64,000 nucleotides of DNA. It comes from Manihot esculenta (Eukaryota; Streptophyta; Magnoliopsida; Malpighiales; Euphorbiaceae). The notes beneath the pieces are model-generated. The model did not search any database. It had not been told where the DNA came from and worked only from the letters and a program-made list of their open reading frames with translations. The translations under genes and the position numbers were made by a program. Location of the stretch: NCBI RefSeq assembly GCF_001659605.2, contig NC_035169.2:10252546-10316545 (forward strand). Reading direction: 5' to 3'. Positions 9,778-20,894 of this stretch are shown here, piece after piece (position 1 is the stretch's first letter; each line of letters starts with the position of its first letter).

Positions 9778-12720
9778 ATGACCAGGTCTGGCCGTAAAGA
9801 CACTCTTCTTTACGACCCTGAGATTGAAAAAACTGCCAAGAGCTTAAGGAAGCAAGCAAATTTGAGGAACCAAGCCTCAAGACCATCTTCATCAACAACA
9901 CCATCTCACAGACCACCTACTGCCCCTGCTGAAGAAATTTCTGCACCAGCAGAAACTTCCATCACCGCACCAGCTACCATTGAATTTGCACCAGAAACTG
10001 AACTTCTGGTTATGGCAGAAAATCCAGCAATGGCAGCACCACCTGCTGCACATGTAGAAGCTGAAAATCAAGCAAGAAACATGCCCATCCAAGCACCTCA
10101 GCCACGGGAGAGAACTCTTGGAGAGTTAGCTGAACCAGCAGGAGATCTAGCACCCTTATGCATTGCATATCCCCCATTGACAGCACCTTTTGAGCTAAAA
10201 ACAGGTCTGATCCATCTCCTTCCCAAATTCAGAGGCCTTGAAAATGAAGATCCTCACAAGCATTTGAAGGCATTCCACGTTGTGTGCTCAACCTTGAGAC
10301 CCCAAGGTATTCCAGAAGAGGATATCAAACTTAGAGCCTTCCCTTTTTCCCTTGACGACTATGCCAAAGAATGGCTATTCTACTTACCACCTGGATCCAT
10401 CACATCATGGACTGATATGGTGAGAGCATTCTTGAAAAAATTCTTCCCTACCTCAAAAGCCATTGGCATCCGTCGAGAGATAAGTGGCATAAGGCAAAAG
10501 CACTCTGAAGGCTTGTATGAGTATTGGGAGAGGTTCAAAAAGTTATGCACAAGCTGCCCTCAACATGATATTTCTGACCAATCTCTCATTGAGTACTTCT
10601 ATGGAGGTCTACTACCCTCAGAAAGAAAGTTTATTGATGCAGCCTGTGGAGGATCAACTGAGAGAAAATCACCTCGAGAGATGAGGGACTTAATTTCCAC
10701 CATGGCTGCAGCTTCTCAGCAATTTGGAGATCAAGAGCAGCCATCAAGAAGAGTGAATGAGGTGAGTAATTCCACTTTATCATCCCAACTTTCTGAACTC
10801 ACCAATGTTGTCCGTAGCCTTGTTGTGAGTCAAGCCCAACAAGTCCAGCAGATTCAGCAGCCCAAGACATGTGGAATATGTGCTAACAACCACCCTACTG
10901 ATCTATGTCCTTCCCTTCAAGAGGAGGACCAGCAAGTCAATGCTATTGGAGGCTTCAATGGGCAAAGAAGGTATGATCCCTATGCAAACACTTATAATCC
11001 AGGTTGGAGGGACCATCCAAATTTCAGTTATGCAAGGGGACAACAATATCCAAGCTACCAGCAAAGGAATCAAGCTCAAGCTGCACCTCAGAATTCCAAT
11101 GCATCTCTTGAAGAGATTGTGAAAAATTTGGCAAATACTGTGCAGAATCTTGAGAAACAAATGGGGCAAATGGCTTCATCCTTGAACAAAATTGAATCAC
11201 AAGGAAAGCTACCTTCCCAAACTGAGATAAATCCAAGACAAAATGTTAGCGCCATCACATTAAGGAGTGGAAAGGAGTTGCAAGACAATAGGGCTGAAAA
11301 ATTGCAAAAACAGGGCATGGAAGAAATTCTGCCAGAAAGTGATCAGGGCAGTGATTTGCCCAGTTCACTAGTAGAAACTGACCCGATCGCTGGGCAAACT
11401 AAGCTGTCCAGCAGTGGTTTGCCCAATTCTCCAGAGAAGGCAGAAAGTGATTTGCCCAAATCAACAGACCAGGCAGAATCAAGTCAAAGGCAGAAACAGC
11501 AACCTATGGAGAAATTCAAGGTACCTCCTCCCTTCCCAAAGAGATTTGCAAGGTCCCAAAAGGAGAAAGAGGAAAAAGAGATATTGGAGACACTTCGCAA
11601 AGTGGAAATTAACATTCCCCTACTTGATGCTATCAAACAAATACCAAGGTATGCTAAATTTCTCAAAGAGCTATGCACCAATAGGAGGAAACTTGCTGAA
11701 CATAAAAAGGTAAGTGTGGGGGAGTGTGTTTCAGCTGTAATCCAAAGGAAACTTCCAACCAAATGCAAGGATAGAGGAATGTTTGCCATTTCATGCAAGA
11801 TAGGCAATGTGGGGATAAAGAAAGCCATGTGTGACCTTGGAGCTTCAATTAATGTTATGCCCCTTTCTATTTTTAACTTGTTAAATGCAGGTACACTCAA
11901 GGGCACCAACATTGTGATCCAATTGGCTGACCGATCCATTGTCTACCCCAAGGGAGTGCTTGAAGATGTGTTGGTGCAAGTGGACCAACTAGTCTTCCCA
12001 GCTGATTTTTATGTGATTGACATGGAGGAGGACAAGGGCAACATCACCTCTGATATCTTACTTGGGAGACCATTCTTGAGCACAGCAAGAACAAAAATTG
12101 ATGTGCATGATGGCACATTGACCATGGAGTTTGAAGGGGAAATTATAAAATTTAATGTTTATGATGCCATGAAATTCCCCAATGATGTTTCTCCTGTTTA
12201 TGGCCTTGATATAATTGATGATTTAAGTCAAGAAATTTTTGATTTTGATCAAGAAAACTTACTCTATGAAGGTCTTTGCAGGAGAGAAGAAGTGGACAGC
12301 AACATCACTGAAACAAAGAAAACAGCAGACTGCTGTAACTTGCTGGAAGTGAGTGATTTGCCCAGTGATTTGCCCAGAATACCAGAAAATCTGCTCAAAT
12401 CACAGCTCAAATCAGACAGTAAGCAGACAAAAAACCAGCAGACAGAGAATGCACCAGATCTGAAACCCTTGCCTAGCCACCTCAAATATGCCTACTTGGG
12501 AGCTGGAAATACACTTCCAGTAATTATTTCCAACCAGCTCAGCCAAGAAGAAGAGGAAAAGCTCCTTGATGTATTGAGAAAACACAAAAAGGCAATTGGG
12601 TGGACCTTGGAGGACATAAAAGGCACCTCAAGACCATTCGGTGGAGGCTCAAGACAGGATGCAACACATGGAAAGCATGTGGCAGCTGCTGGTTCAACAC
12701 TTTCTGCCCCAGCACCGTGA
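9778..12720 (+). CDS. Gag-protease polyprotein, truncated at the start of reverse transcriptase
   Basis: One 980-residue frame. It starts at the first ATG after the primer site (MTRSGRKDTLLY, a typical Athila-like start). A retrotransposon Gag core spans about residues 150-275 (EWLFYLPPGSITSW, FLKKFFP, YEYWERFKKLC). A CCHC-like knuckle CGICANNHPTDLC is at about 364-376. The segment around 430-600 is Gln/Ser-rich and low in complexity. An aspartic protease follows, with CDLGASINVMPLSIF near 683 (DLG in place of DTG/DSG) and ILLGRPFL near 760. After the RT leader-like HKKAIGWTLEDIKG (about 935-948) the match ends and 30 unrelated residues run to the stop. Four SDLP tetrapeptides come from the recurrent AGTGATTTGCCC word. 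The frame is intact, in keeping with a young element able to make its own particles but no polymerase or integrase. Confidence 0.9.
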   Translation: MTRSGRKDTLLYDPEIEKTAKSLRKQANLRNQASRPSSSTTPSHRPPTAPAEEISAPAETSITAPATIEFAPETELLVMAENPAMAAPPAAHVEAENQARNMPIQAPQPRERTLGELAEPAGDLAPLCIAYPPLTAPFELKTGLIHLLPKFRGLENEDPHKHLKAFHVVCSTLRPQGIPEEDIKLRAFPFSLDDYAKEWLFYLPPGSITSWTDMVRAFLKKFFPTSKAIGIRREISGIRQKHSEGLYEYWERFKKLCTSCPQHDISDQSLIEYFYGGLLPSERKFIDAACGGSTERKSPREMRDLISTMAAASQQFGDQEQPSRRVNEVSNSTLSSQLSELTNVVRSLVVSQAQQVQQIQQPKTCGICANNHPTDLCPSLQEEDQQVNAIGGFNGQRRYDPYANTYNPGWRDHPNFSYARGQQYPSYQQRNQAQAAPQNSNASLEEIVKNLANTVQNLEKQMGQMASSLNKIESQGKLPSQTEINPRQNVSAITLRSGKELQDNRAEKLQKQGMEEILPESDQGSDLPSSLVETDPIAGQTKLSSSGLPNSPEKAESDLPKSTDQAESSQRQKQQPMEKFKVPPPFPKRFARSQKEKEEKEILETLRKVEINIPLLDAIKQIPRYAKFLKELCTNRRKLAEHKKVSVGECVSAVIQRKLPTKCKDRGMFAISCKIGNVGIKKAMCDLGASINVMPLSIFNLLNAGTLKGTNIVIQLADRSIVYPKGVLEDVLVQVDQLVFPADFYVIDMEEDKGNITSDILLGRPFLSTARTKIDVHDGTLTMEFEGEIIKFNVYDAMKFPNDVSPVYGLDIIDDLSQEIFDFDQENLLYEGLCRREEVDSNITETKKTADCCNLLEVSDLPSDLPRIPENLLKSQLKSDSKQTKNQQTENAPDLKPLPSHLKYAYLGAGNTLPVIISNQLSQEEEEKLLDVLRKHKKAIGWTLEDIKGTSRPFGGGSRQDATHGKHVAAAGSTLSAPAP

Positions 12721-13878
12721 CAGATAGCGATTTGCCCAGTGATTTGCCCGGTGCTTGCCCAAGTCACTGGTCAAATCACCCCCAGGCCAGGAAGTCCCTT
12801 TCCCTTTCATTCTTAAATTTTTCCTTTATATGTTTTACATTGAGGACAATGTTTGGACTAGGTGTGGGGGTACTGTTAGGTTATTTTTGCATCGATTCCA
12901 TCATCTTTTTGTTTCTTTTTATTTGTTTCTTTTTGTTTCTTTTTGCATTGTTCTTACCCCTTTTTGCACACACCAGAATTTTTTTTCACTTTTTGCACAC
13001 ACACACAGAATTTTGTCTTAGCTAATTGCTCTACTCAACATAGATAACAAGGTTGAAAGAGTTTCCTTATCTCATGACCCCATTGATTTGCCACCCCTTT
13101 AAGCCTAAATTGAATCATTCACAGTATGTTACCTTCACTTAGGGAGTTTTTCTCTTGAATTGAATCCTTAAATGTGCTAAGGTCAAGAGAAATAAAAATA
13201 CAAATGCATGCAAACATAAAGCTAGTGTAACTCCCTATGAGTTGATTTGCCCAAACTATCATAAGAAAAATCAGCACAAAGCACAAATCATAAACCTGTT
13301 CCAATGGTCTAAAACTATGAACTGTGCCTAAAAGCCACTTGGAGAAGTTACTGACTGAGTAACCGGGGGTGTATCACCCATGTACACAATCGCGTAAAAA
13401 GGTCAGTAATTTTTTCAAGCAAATAAGTTTCGATGGTCTAGACTATGAACAGAGCTAGTAGCCACTTAAACAAGTGACTAACTGAGTAACCGGGGGTGTA
13501 TCACCCATGTACACAATCGCGTAAAAAGGTTAGTGACTTTTTCAGGCAAGGATAAGAATAAGTGCTGCTGAAAATAAAAACAAAAATAAAAAGAAATAGA
13601 GAAGAAAAGGGGCAAGTCACTCCTAAGGGTTGCATTAAAACTAACATAAAGGAATAAGCATGATTGAGCCAAAAACCTTTCTCTTGACCATGGTAGGTGA
13701 AAGGAAACAAGGAAAGGAGAGGATGACCTTAGTGCATGTACTCTATACTGTGATAATTCAAATTAGGAGTCTAGGGGGGGTTGATTAAGTGGTACTTAGG
13801 CTCTAAGGAAAAAGGGGGCTTGATTGGCTAAGTTATTTGTTGCTTGAGGACAAGCAAAAAGCTAGGTGTGGGGGTATT
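12721..13878 (+). other. 3' non-coding interior of the Athila/Tat-like element
   Basis: No gene is supported. The segment starts with two more GATTTGCCC words (12,729 and 12,741), has a T-rich tract at about 12,890-13,010, a two-copy tandem repeat at 13,304-13,550, and ends with the G-rich tract before the 3' LTR. In autonomous relatives this zone lies downstream of integrase. Confidence 0.7.
13304..13550 (+). repeat. Two-copy tandem duplication of about 129 bp
   Basis: The units begin 'atggtct' at 13,304 and 13,433. Each holds the same long block (gagtaaccgggggtgtatca, then the 'cccatgtacacaatcgcg' block). The block is preserved almost exactly while the flanks of each unit have diverged, which points to selection or gene conversion on the core. 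Confidence 0.85.
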
Positions 13879-15386
13879 TGATCAAGCATAATTTAGCCAC
13901 ATTTTTATCATAATTATTATTGCTTATTTACACATTTTTTAGTTTAATTTATGGTTTTTATCTTGTTTTTACAGAAAAGGAAGAAATTGAAAAATTGGAG
14001 AAAAAGTGCAGAAAATTTACAAAAAAGTGATCTGCCCAGTGATTTGCCCAAAAATCTGCTCCAATCACTGCTCTGATCAAGCTAAGGCAGAAACCCGGAG
14101 GCAACAGATAGCAGTGATATGGGCAGTGATTTGCCCAAGAAACTCGAAGATCACTGGTCAAATCACTCGCAGAGACACAGAGGACTGACTCACAGAGAAG
14201 CGATCTGGTCAGTGATTTGCCCAATCACTTGAAGAAACTGGTCAAAGCACCGGGCAAATCACTTTGACAGCAGAAAATTGCAGCAGAGCGGGAAAATTGG
14301 CAGCAAACAGAAATCCGAATTTTCAGAAGTCCAAATCCAATCCAATCACTTCCAACACAAATCCAAGAGCCACGAAAGAGCTTCTCATCCAAGGAAATCC
14401 AATTGCAATTAAATTCAACATCAAAAGAGGAGTCCAACACCAAATCAAAAAGGGATTTCAAAACCCTAGATGAGAGAATTCTTCAGCTATAAAAGGAGGA
14501 CTTCCAAACCAGAAAATCATCTTCTGCTGAGGAATTGAACTCGCCAGAAACTCTCCAGCATCTTCCTTTTTCTTTTCCTTTCATCTTTTTGTGTATTTAG
14601 TCCACCATGAGTGGCTAAACTCTTTTCTTTTCTAGTTGAAGTGGGTGAATTTCAGATTTTGTGATGAATTGGGAGATTTAAATCTCCATTGTTAAACTTC
14701 TATTTAATTTCAATATTTATGCAATTTGAGCTTTCCATAAATATTACTTTGCTTTTAGAATCAATAAGGGCCCATTGCTTTTAAATTGCTTAAGTAATAT
14801 TGTTTGAATGATTTAGGTCCGTAATTGCTTAGGTTGTTCAAATACACATTTAATCAAATTGCATAATCTAAACTTGACCACGCGGTTGGCAAGGATAGAA
14901 TTGGGTTTCTCTAAGTCTTAATGCAGTCAACAGTTGTTCGATGCTACAATGCCCCAAGGACGTTCCTTGGCAACTTGTTGATTAGTGTTTGATTAGCGAA
15001 CGTTTCCTAATCAAACTAGAACTAAGGAGGAATTTGGATTGTGAGAAGCGTCTTCCACATCCAAAACTAATTTATTGGAATAAATAGGAGAGTTAAAGAA
15101 TCAATGATCAATTCTAAACAATCTGAAATAAAACCATACTTCAACTAGAAGCTTTTCTCTTATTGATTTACTCATCTTTAAATTATTGCTTTCTTTTGCT
15201 ATTTAGTTTTAATTCATCAACTCAAACCCCCCTCTTTTAATTATTTGTTATTTACTTATCTTGGTTATTATTAGGAAGATCTTTAGTGTCAATTCCCTGT
15301 GGTTCGACCCTATTGCCACTATCTACAAATTTATTTTGTTGGTTGATAATAGGTTTATTTTTGACGGCTTCGACAACCGCTTATCA
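13879..15386 (+). repeat. 3' LTR of the Athila/Tat-like element
   Basis: Same length as the 5' LTR (1,508 bp) and nearly identical to it. It ends CAACCGCTTATCA and is followed directly by the target-site duplication ACAGG. Confidence 0.95.
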
Positions 15387-16023
15387 ACAGGCCAGATGAA
15401 AAAAGGTGGAGAACAGAACAGCAGAAGGGTAAAACCCCAACACAAGCTAATGGATTAAAAGGAACACATAAAAAGAATGGAGTTTGGTGAGAGCATGCGA
15501 GGAGTTACTCCGAAGTAACGGAAAACCTCGATGAAGAAGGGAGAAAAAGGGAAGGTTAGACCAAAATCATGTTGCTTGAAAAAAAAGATCAAGTTGTGAT
15601 CCCGTTGGGGGTCAATCAAACCCGACGGTGGAGGAACGAGAAGAACGCTCCTCTCATTGTGATGGGGAGCCCTAATTCCATAAAGGGAGGTATCTAGGTA
15701 ATCCCGAGAAAAAAAGTTGGGAAGGGATTCAGAGGTGATGTTGAACCTCAAATTTGTGACATCAGGGATTCTAGGAACAACCATTAGAGAACAGAAGACG
15801 TACCTCGAAGGAATTTTGCAGAAGATGAGAGAGACGAAGTACAGAGAGCAAAACGAGAAGAAGAGTTTGGAGAGAAATGGAGAGTTTAAATTTGAAAAGA
15901 GTAAAGGTAGAGAAAAGACGTTTTTGATAGAAGCCTCCCTAAGGCCGCACGATCATAATGAGGACCTAGAGATTTACCCTCTCATTACTCATGGAATAAC
16001 TACTGAGGAGGTAAAGGGGCACT

Positions 16024-16437
16024 TGATGATCGTCGGCCTTTTGGCACCTAGGCTGAGGCCGCCGAGCCTTGGAGAAGAACATAGGCCCAAAGCCCATTAG
16101 AACCCTCTAAAGCAGACCAATCCAATATCGCGTACACCAGCCCGTGACAAAGGCAGGCCGGACTAACCCCATGCGTGGGTCCACTAGAGGATAGCCTATC
16201 CTAGTGATGTGATAGGAGGTAGAAGAGTAGGCCCAGGCACCTCGCAGCCCTATCAGCACGTGCATCGGGAGAAATTAAATGGCCGCCTGATAGAGAGGGG
16301 TATGCTGGTATGTTCGTACGTACGAGTCTGAGTGACAGGGACAGGTGACACTGTAGCAGAGTGCCGGTTATGCGTCACTAGGGGACAAGGAAAAAGGGAT
16401 AAAAAAAGGGGAGACATGATTTTCCCAGGCTAAGCTT
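16024..16437 (-). repeat. 5' LTR of the PF04195-like element (copy C of a dispersed family)
   Basis: On the minus strand it starts TGGGAAAATCATGTCTCCCC and ends GACGATCATCA (414 bp). Related copies, 380-390 bp long, lie at 27,612-28,001 and 58,471-58,854 and share start, end and interior blocks such as 'ggccatttaatttctcccg'. The right boundary is confirmed by the interrupted LINE reading frame. Confidence 0.65.
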
Positions 16438-19400
16438 ACAATCACACTGCAAATCCTATTTTCTAGATCTCAGAATATCACTCCTGAATTCGAATTCTTA
16501 TCCCAAATTGCATCAAAGTTAAGCTTTATGAAACCAGGGGGAGGGGGTTGTTAAGAAGGTTGAGTTTGATGAACTAACAGTTGTTGATCCACTTCCGATT
16601 GATGCGGGGGAAGAGAAGGGTTGGAGATGGCTTCTCTAAAATCATCTCGACTTTTGATTGTCAAACTAACAGACTCTTCAGCTGATTTAGATATCTGATT
16701 GAAGGTGAAAGTAGTCCTATCTTTCCATATTTGCTAAAGAAGGAAGGTAAAAATTTGTATTAGACTATCTGAATCTGATTCTTAGGAAAGAGTATCGCAA
16801 ACCTCTGACCATTTATCCATTATTATTGAGCTAGACAGGTGAGAAGAACGAAGTTGCAATGGAGAATTAAACTAAATTGAGATAGTATGAGGGCATGAGA
16901 AAAAAGTGTGATCAACATATTCCTACCCTCTGTAAAAAGAATTGGCCGGGTCTATATGTTGGATCCGATGATGGAGGTCTTTACATGGTAGCCGCTCCAA
17001 GCAAAAAAGGCATAGAAAAATCTGAAGTTTACTTGGAACATTAGTCTTCCAAAGAGTCTTCTAGAAGCGAGAATTATGAGCTGGAAACTCGGACTCAGAT
17101 TACCATTAGACTCCACAGTTGCCCGTTTACTCAAATCTTTAGCTTTCCAATAATTAGACCTGATCGAATAAATGTCGCTTTTTTCAAAGTGCCATACCAA
17201 CTGATCTTCCCTAGCAAAAATATTGAGAGGAATAGCTCTAATTTTCTCAACATCCGCTGGCTCAAAGTTCTGGGACAAAATAGTAGCATCCCAAAGCTTG
17301 GAAGATGGATTGATAAGCTGAGCCACCCGAGTCATATCTATATCATGTCCCTCTTTAAGATGTGGCTTGCCCAGGAAAATGAGTGAAACCTATACGTCTT
17401 CTTTACAGAAAATGTTCTCTTCATTACCAACATGCCAGCGAACGCCTTGATTGAGAATTTCTCTTCCCCATAGAACACTCCTCCATCCCCATAATGCTCT
17501 GTTTCCTTAGGTTGCTTGAAGGAAGGATGGATGTGGATAATATTTACCTTTTAAGACTCTAGCCAAAAGAGAGTTAGGATTAGAGAGAATTCTCCAACCT
17601 TGTTTAGCAATTAAAGGCCTATTGAAGCTTTCCATATCTCTGAAACTCAACCCGCCTTCACCCTTTGACTCAGAGTTTGGACTAGGCAACCCAATGGATT
17701 TTCTTTTTATTTTGCTGTTGACCCCACTAAAAATTTCTTACAATACTATTAATTTGATCGCATAAGGTAGTAGGAAGCCGAAAATAGGACATGGTATAAA
17801 TAGGAATAGCTAAAGATACTACTTTAATCAACACCTCTTTCCCACCTTTGGATAGGAGCTTTTCCTTCCACCCTGCATATGTCTTCTCAATGCATTCTTT
17901 GAGGTAATTAAATGTTTGAGTTTTAGATATGTGAAAGTGAGTAGGAAAACCTAGAAAATGATTGTGGCCCTCCATGTTATGAATATTCAGAGAAGAACAA
18001 ATTTGTTGCTTCAAGATTGGAGAAGTATTGAGACTGAAGATGATAACTAATTTAGCCAAGTTAATTGATTGCCCACTTGCTCTTAGATAGTTATGCAGAA
18101 TGGATTGGATTATATTTGTTTGCTCCATAGTTGCTTATGTGAATAATATAGAGTTATCTGCGAATAACAAATGTGATATAGATGGGCCATGTCGAGAAGT
18201 AGATAACCCTCTAATGGCCGAATTATTTAAAGTATGAGAAAAACCTTCTGCTACTAAAAGAAAGAGGTAAGGGGATAGGGGGTCTCCCTGTCGAATATCT
18301 CTTGTCAGAGTTAGATATCCAAAGCAGTGATCATTAACTTGAAGAGAGAAGGTTACTGAAGAGACACATTACATAATCCAAGATATCCACTTCTCATAAA
18401 AGCCAAAGCAAAAGGGCATATGTTGTAAAAAAAAAACACTCCACACATTCATATGCTTTACTCACATCTAGCTTGATTGCCATTCCACAGACCTGCCATG
18501 CTTTTTCAATTTAAGACTATGCATGATCTCATGGCAGATAAGAACATTGTCTGAAATCAAGCGGCCATTAATGAAGGCATTCTGTTCCAAATCCACAATA
18601 GAGTCCATCAAAGATTATAGCCTCAAAGTAAGCAATTTAGCAATAATCTTGTAGAAAACATTGCAAAAATTGATTGACGAAGATCTTTCATGGTTTTAAT
18701 TGACTTGACCTTGGCAATAAGAGAAATAACCATGTGGTTGGCATTTTTCAACATTCGACCACTATTAAAAAACTCCATAACCCCTTGAAAAATATCCCTA
18801 CCAATGAGATTCCAGTATTTCTAAAAGAATAAGGCAGATAAATCATCTTTCCCTGGAGCTTTTGATGGGTTAATGGAGAAAACTGCCTTTGTAACTTCTT
18901 CAAATGCCAAAGGGGCAATTAAGGAAGCATTCATCTCCTTCGAGAGCCGTAGAGTAAATCATGCAGTAATAAAATGAAAATCTCTTAGATTACAGGAGGT
19001 GTAAATGTTCTGGAAATAACGGATAGCGATCCTTCGAATGTCCTCTAGCTTCGATTTCTAAACCCCCTGTTCATCTTCAATCCCCGCTATAAAGTTCTTT
19101 TTATGTCTCTGGATCTCCCTTGTATAAAAGAAGGATGTATTTTTGTTCTCTGATTTTAGCCAGTTGATCCTTGCTTTCTATTCCCAATATTTCTCTTCAC
19201 TTTTTATTTCAATAATCAGCTCTTTTTCAATGGCTTTGATGTGAGCTGAATCACATATATGCATGTTAGCTTTCAAGCTATCAAGGTTCTATTAGAGAGA
19301 TTCAATTCCTGCCTTAGAATTAGATGGGTTCTTCTTACTCCAAGCACTTAAGGCCCGTCTACAAGTTTTCAGTTTTGAATGTACATTAAACATAGCAGAG

Positions 19401-19980
19401 CCTCTAAAAGATGAAGACCAGACTTGCTCAATGATTCAAAAAGTCTCTGGCTTAGATATCCAATGTGCATCAAAAGATAATAATCTCTTTGCTTTTGGCA
19501 TAGATGGAGAGATATTAACCAACAAGGAACAATGATAAAATCCCTTATCCTCTACATGTTCAACAGTTGCATTAGGATAGATATGAATTTAATTAATTGA
19601 TGCTAAAGAGCGATCTAGCCTCTCTTGGATGTTAAAAAAGACATCACAACGGTTATTCCAGGTGAAAATGGAATCTCTAAAGTCCAAATCAGTAAGATCA
19701 AAAAAATTAACGAAAAATGAAAAGAATCAGCAACATTGCAGTTAACAGTATTGCCTCTCTTCTTTCAAGAATTCAACATAAAGTTAAATCACCGACTAAT
19801 AAAGTAGTTTCAGAAAGATTATGATTGTAGTCCATAAGGAACTTAAATTGTTCAAAACAAATGATATCTAAATAAGATTGTGACGATAGTCCATAAGGAA
19901 TTTAAATTGTTCAAAACAAATGATATGTAAACAACTAAAATAACAAAAAAAGCGCAGACCAAATTTTATTAATTAGCAAG
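16438..19980 (-). pseudogene. LINE (L1-like) ORF2, decayed
   Basis: On the minus strand, pieces follow the order expected of plant L1 ORF2. There is endonuclease-like sequence (about 19,900-19,500, with a TWNNR..ERLDR block), then reverse transcriptase (18,900-17,727). The catalytic YADD box is changed to FADN near 18,150. The thumb (GGLSFRDMESFNRPLIAKQG, 17,689-17,507), the zf-RVT region (17,335-16,952) and the start of RNase H (PPPGFIKLNFDA, near 16,510) follow. Multiple stops and frameshifts make it non-functional. The RNase H part is cut at 16,438 by the LTR of the next element, so the 3' end and poly(A) are missing. Confidence 0.85.
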
Positions 19981-20613
19981 CACCTACTTAATGTACATAA
20001 ATCCTGTCCACAACCTGAAGTTTAGTTTAAAAACAATGCGTTTATGCACGATTTGTATGTTATTTTTATGTTGGAATTATGTGATGTTTTTAATCTATTA
20101 CTTTTAACATCATGTACAAAGTAAAGGCTAATTAAACAAATAAAAAAGTCTGTTTGAGTTTTAATAAAAATATTTCACTTTTGGATTTATTATGCCAACT
20201 TAAAATTTGAATGTCTAATTTTATCTAAATTTTGAAACCTACATATAATATTCAATACTTTTACGGATAAAATTTAATTATTTCAATGTGTAATTTTATT
20301 TAAAATTAAGAAATTAAATTTAAACTAACTTTTAATTAGCATGAAATATGTGAAAGAAATTATAAGTACAGCAAGTATAATCAACATGCAGTATATGTTG
20401 AAAATATTCATGAAATATATTTTACAAAATTTATAAACTTAATATAAAAATATTAACTTATAGTAGAATATATTAACTGTTATTATTTTAGAAAGCATAC
20501 AACTATCTAATTAAATTTTTTTATAGTATTCACAGACTTATTCTGGTGATAAGTGCATTTGAGTAAATTTGAGAAATTTTAGATTGTACACCCAATTTTT
20601 TAATTTTTATTTA

Positions 20614-20657
<44 letters not shown>

Positions 20658-20894
20658 TTATATACATATTTGTAATTATAAAAACATTTAATGTTTTGTG
20701 AGATATATATTTACTTAAATGCAAAATAAATCATTAATACGGAAAAAAAAAAAGAAAATTTATTTTTTCGTTTTCGAGTATATAATTTAAATTATGTATT
20801 CCAACTTCCATTCACGTGCGAAATTTGTTCATTGGCATTAGGCACACTAAACATGAAAGAGCCTGGCAGCCACACGAGGGAACACATAAGATCT
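19981..20894. other. AT-rich intergenic DNA with a (TA)n run
   Basis: No coding frame or recognisable element. A run of about 15 TA units lies at 20,622-20,652. Confidence 0.6.

Larger units (their letters stand above)
8218..15386 (+). mobile_element. Young non-autonomous Athila/Tat-like LTR retrotransposon (Gag-protease only)
   Basis: Two 1,508-bp LTRs (8,218-9,725 and 13,879-15,386) flank a 4.15-kb interior. The 5-bp duplication ACAGG is at 8,213-8,217 and 15,387-15,391. Comparing the LTRs by eye I see three differences (near 8,329, 8,770 and 9,720), which implies a recent insertion. An aspartate-tRNA primer site follows the 5' LTR, and a G-rich tract (GTGTGGGGG, about 13,866-13,874) precedes the 3' LTR. 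The single long frame encodes Gag and an aspartic protease, stopping at the start of reverse transcriptase. RT, RNase H and integrase are absent, so mobility must depend on enzymes supplied in trans. It sits inside the PF04195-like pseudogene. Confidence 0.93.
6065..15784 (-). pseudogene. PF04195-like 'putative gypsy-type transposon' protein, decayed and split by an LTR element
   Basis: The N-terminal block (15,784-15,455) contains FGLTFPFSPFFIEVFRYFGV followed by a Leu-x-Pro-Asn motif, typical of the plant 'putative gypsy-type transposon' domain. Reading continues past a stop to 15,392. It resumes beyond the inserted element at 8,217 with GFYYFAP and DSIKG-like pieces, several Trp codons apparently changed to stops. 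A later piece (7,842-7,627) and a Glu/Ala/Arg-rich coiled coil (6,815-6,528, heptad-like REEALAR and EEARAQ blocks) follow. The last open piece (6,310-6,065) is Pro/Gly-rich. Many stops and frame breaks make it non-functional. The role of this protein family is not established; it travels with LTR elements. Confidence 0.7.
4598..16437 (-). mobile_element. Minus-strand LTR element carrying a PF04195-like gene, split by a later insertion
   Basis: The right boundary is precise. At 16,437/16,438 the LINE RNase H frame stops and a sequence starting TGGGAAAATCATG begins on the minus strand. Two related copies elsewhere (27,612-28,001 and 58,471-58,854) share both ends of this 5' LTR (16,024-16,437). 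Inside are a decayed PF04195-like gene (15,784 down to 6,065) and a repeat-rich 3' part. It is split by the 7.2-kb element at 8,218-15,386 and cut at 4,597 by the chromovirus LTR; the rest is presumably beyond the window. I found no reverse transcriptase, so the class rests on the LTR-like ends and the gene type. Confidence 0.6.

Noticed and set aside
12600..13025. 141-residue plus-strand frame after the Gag-protease end
   Set aside because: It starts inside the Gag-protease frame and runs into T-rich non-coding DNA; its Phe/Leu-rich tail is compositional, and an envelope gene is not supported.
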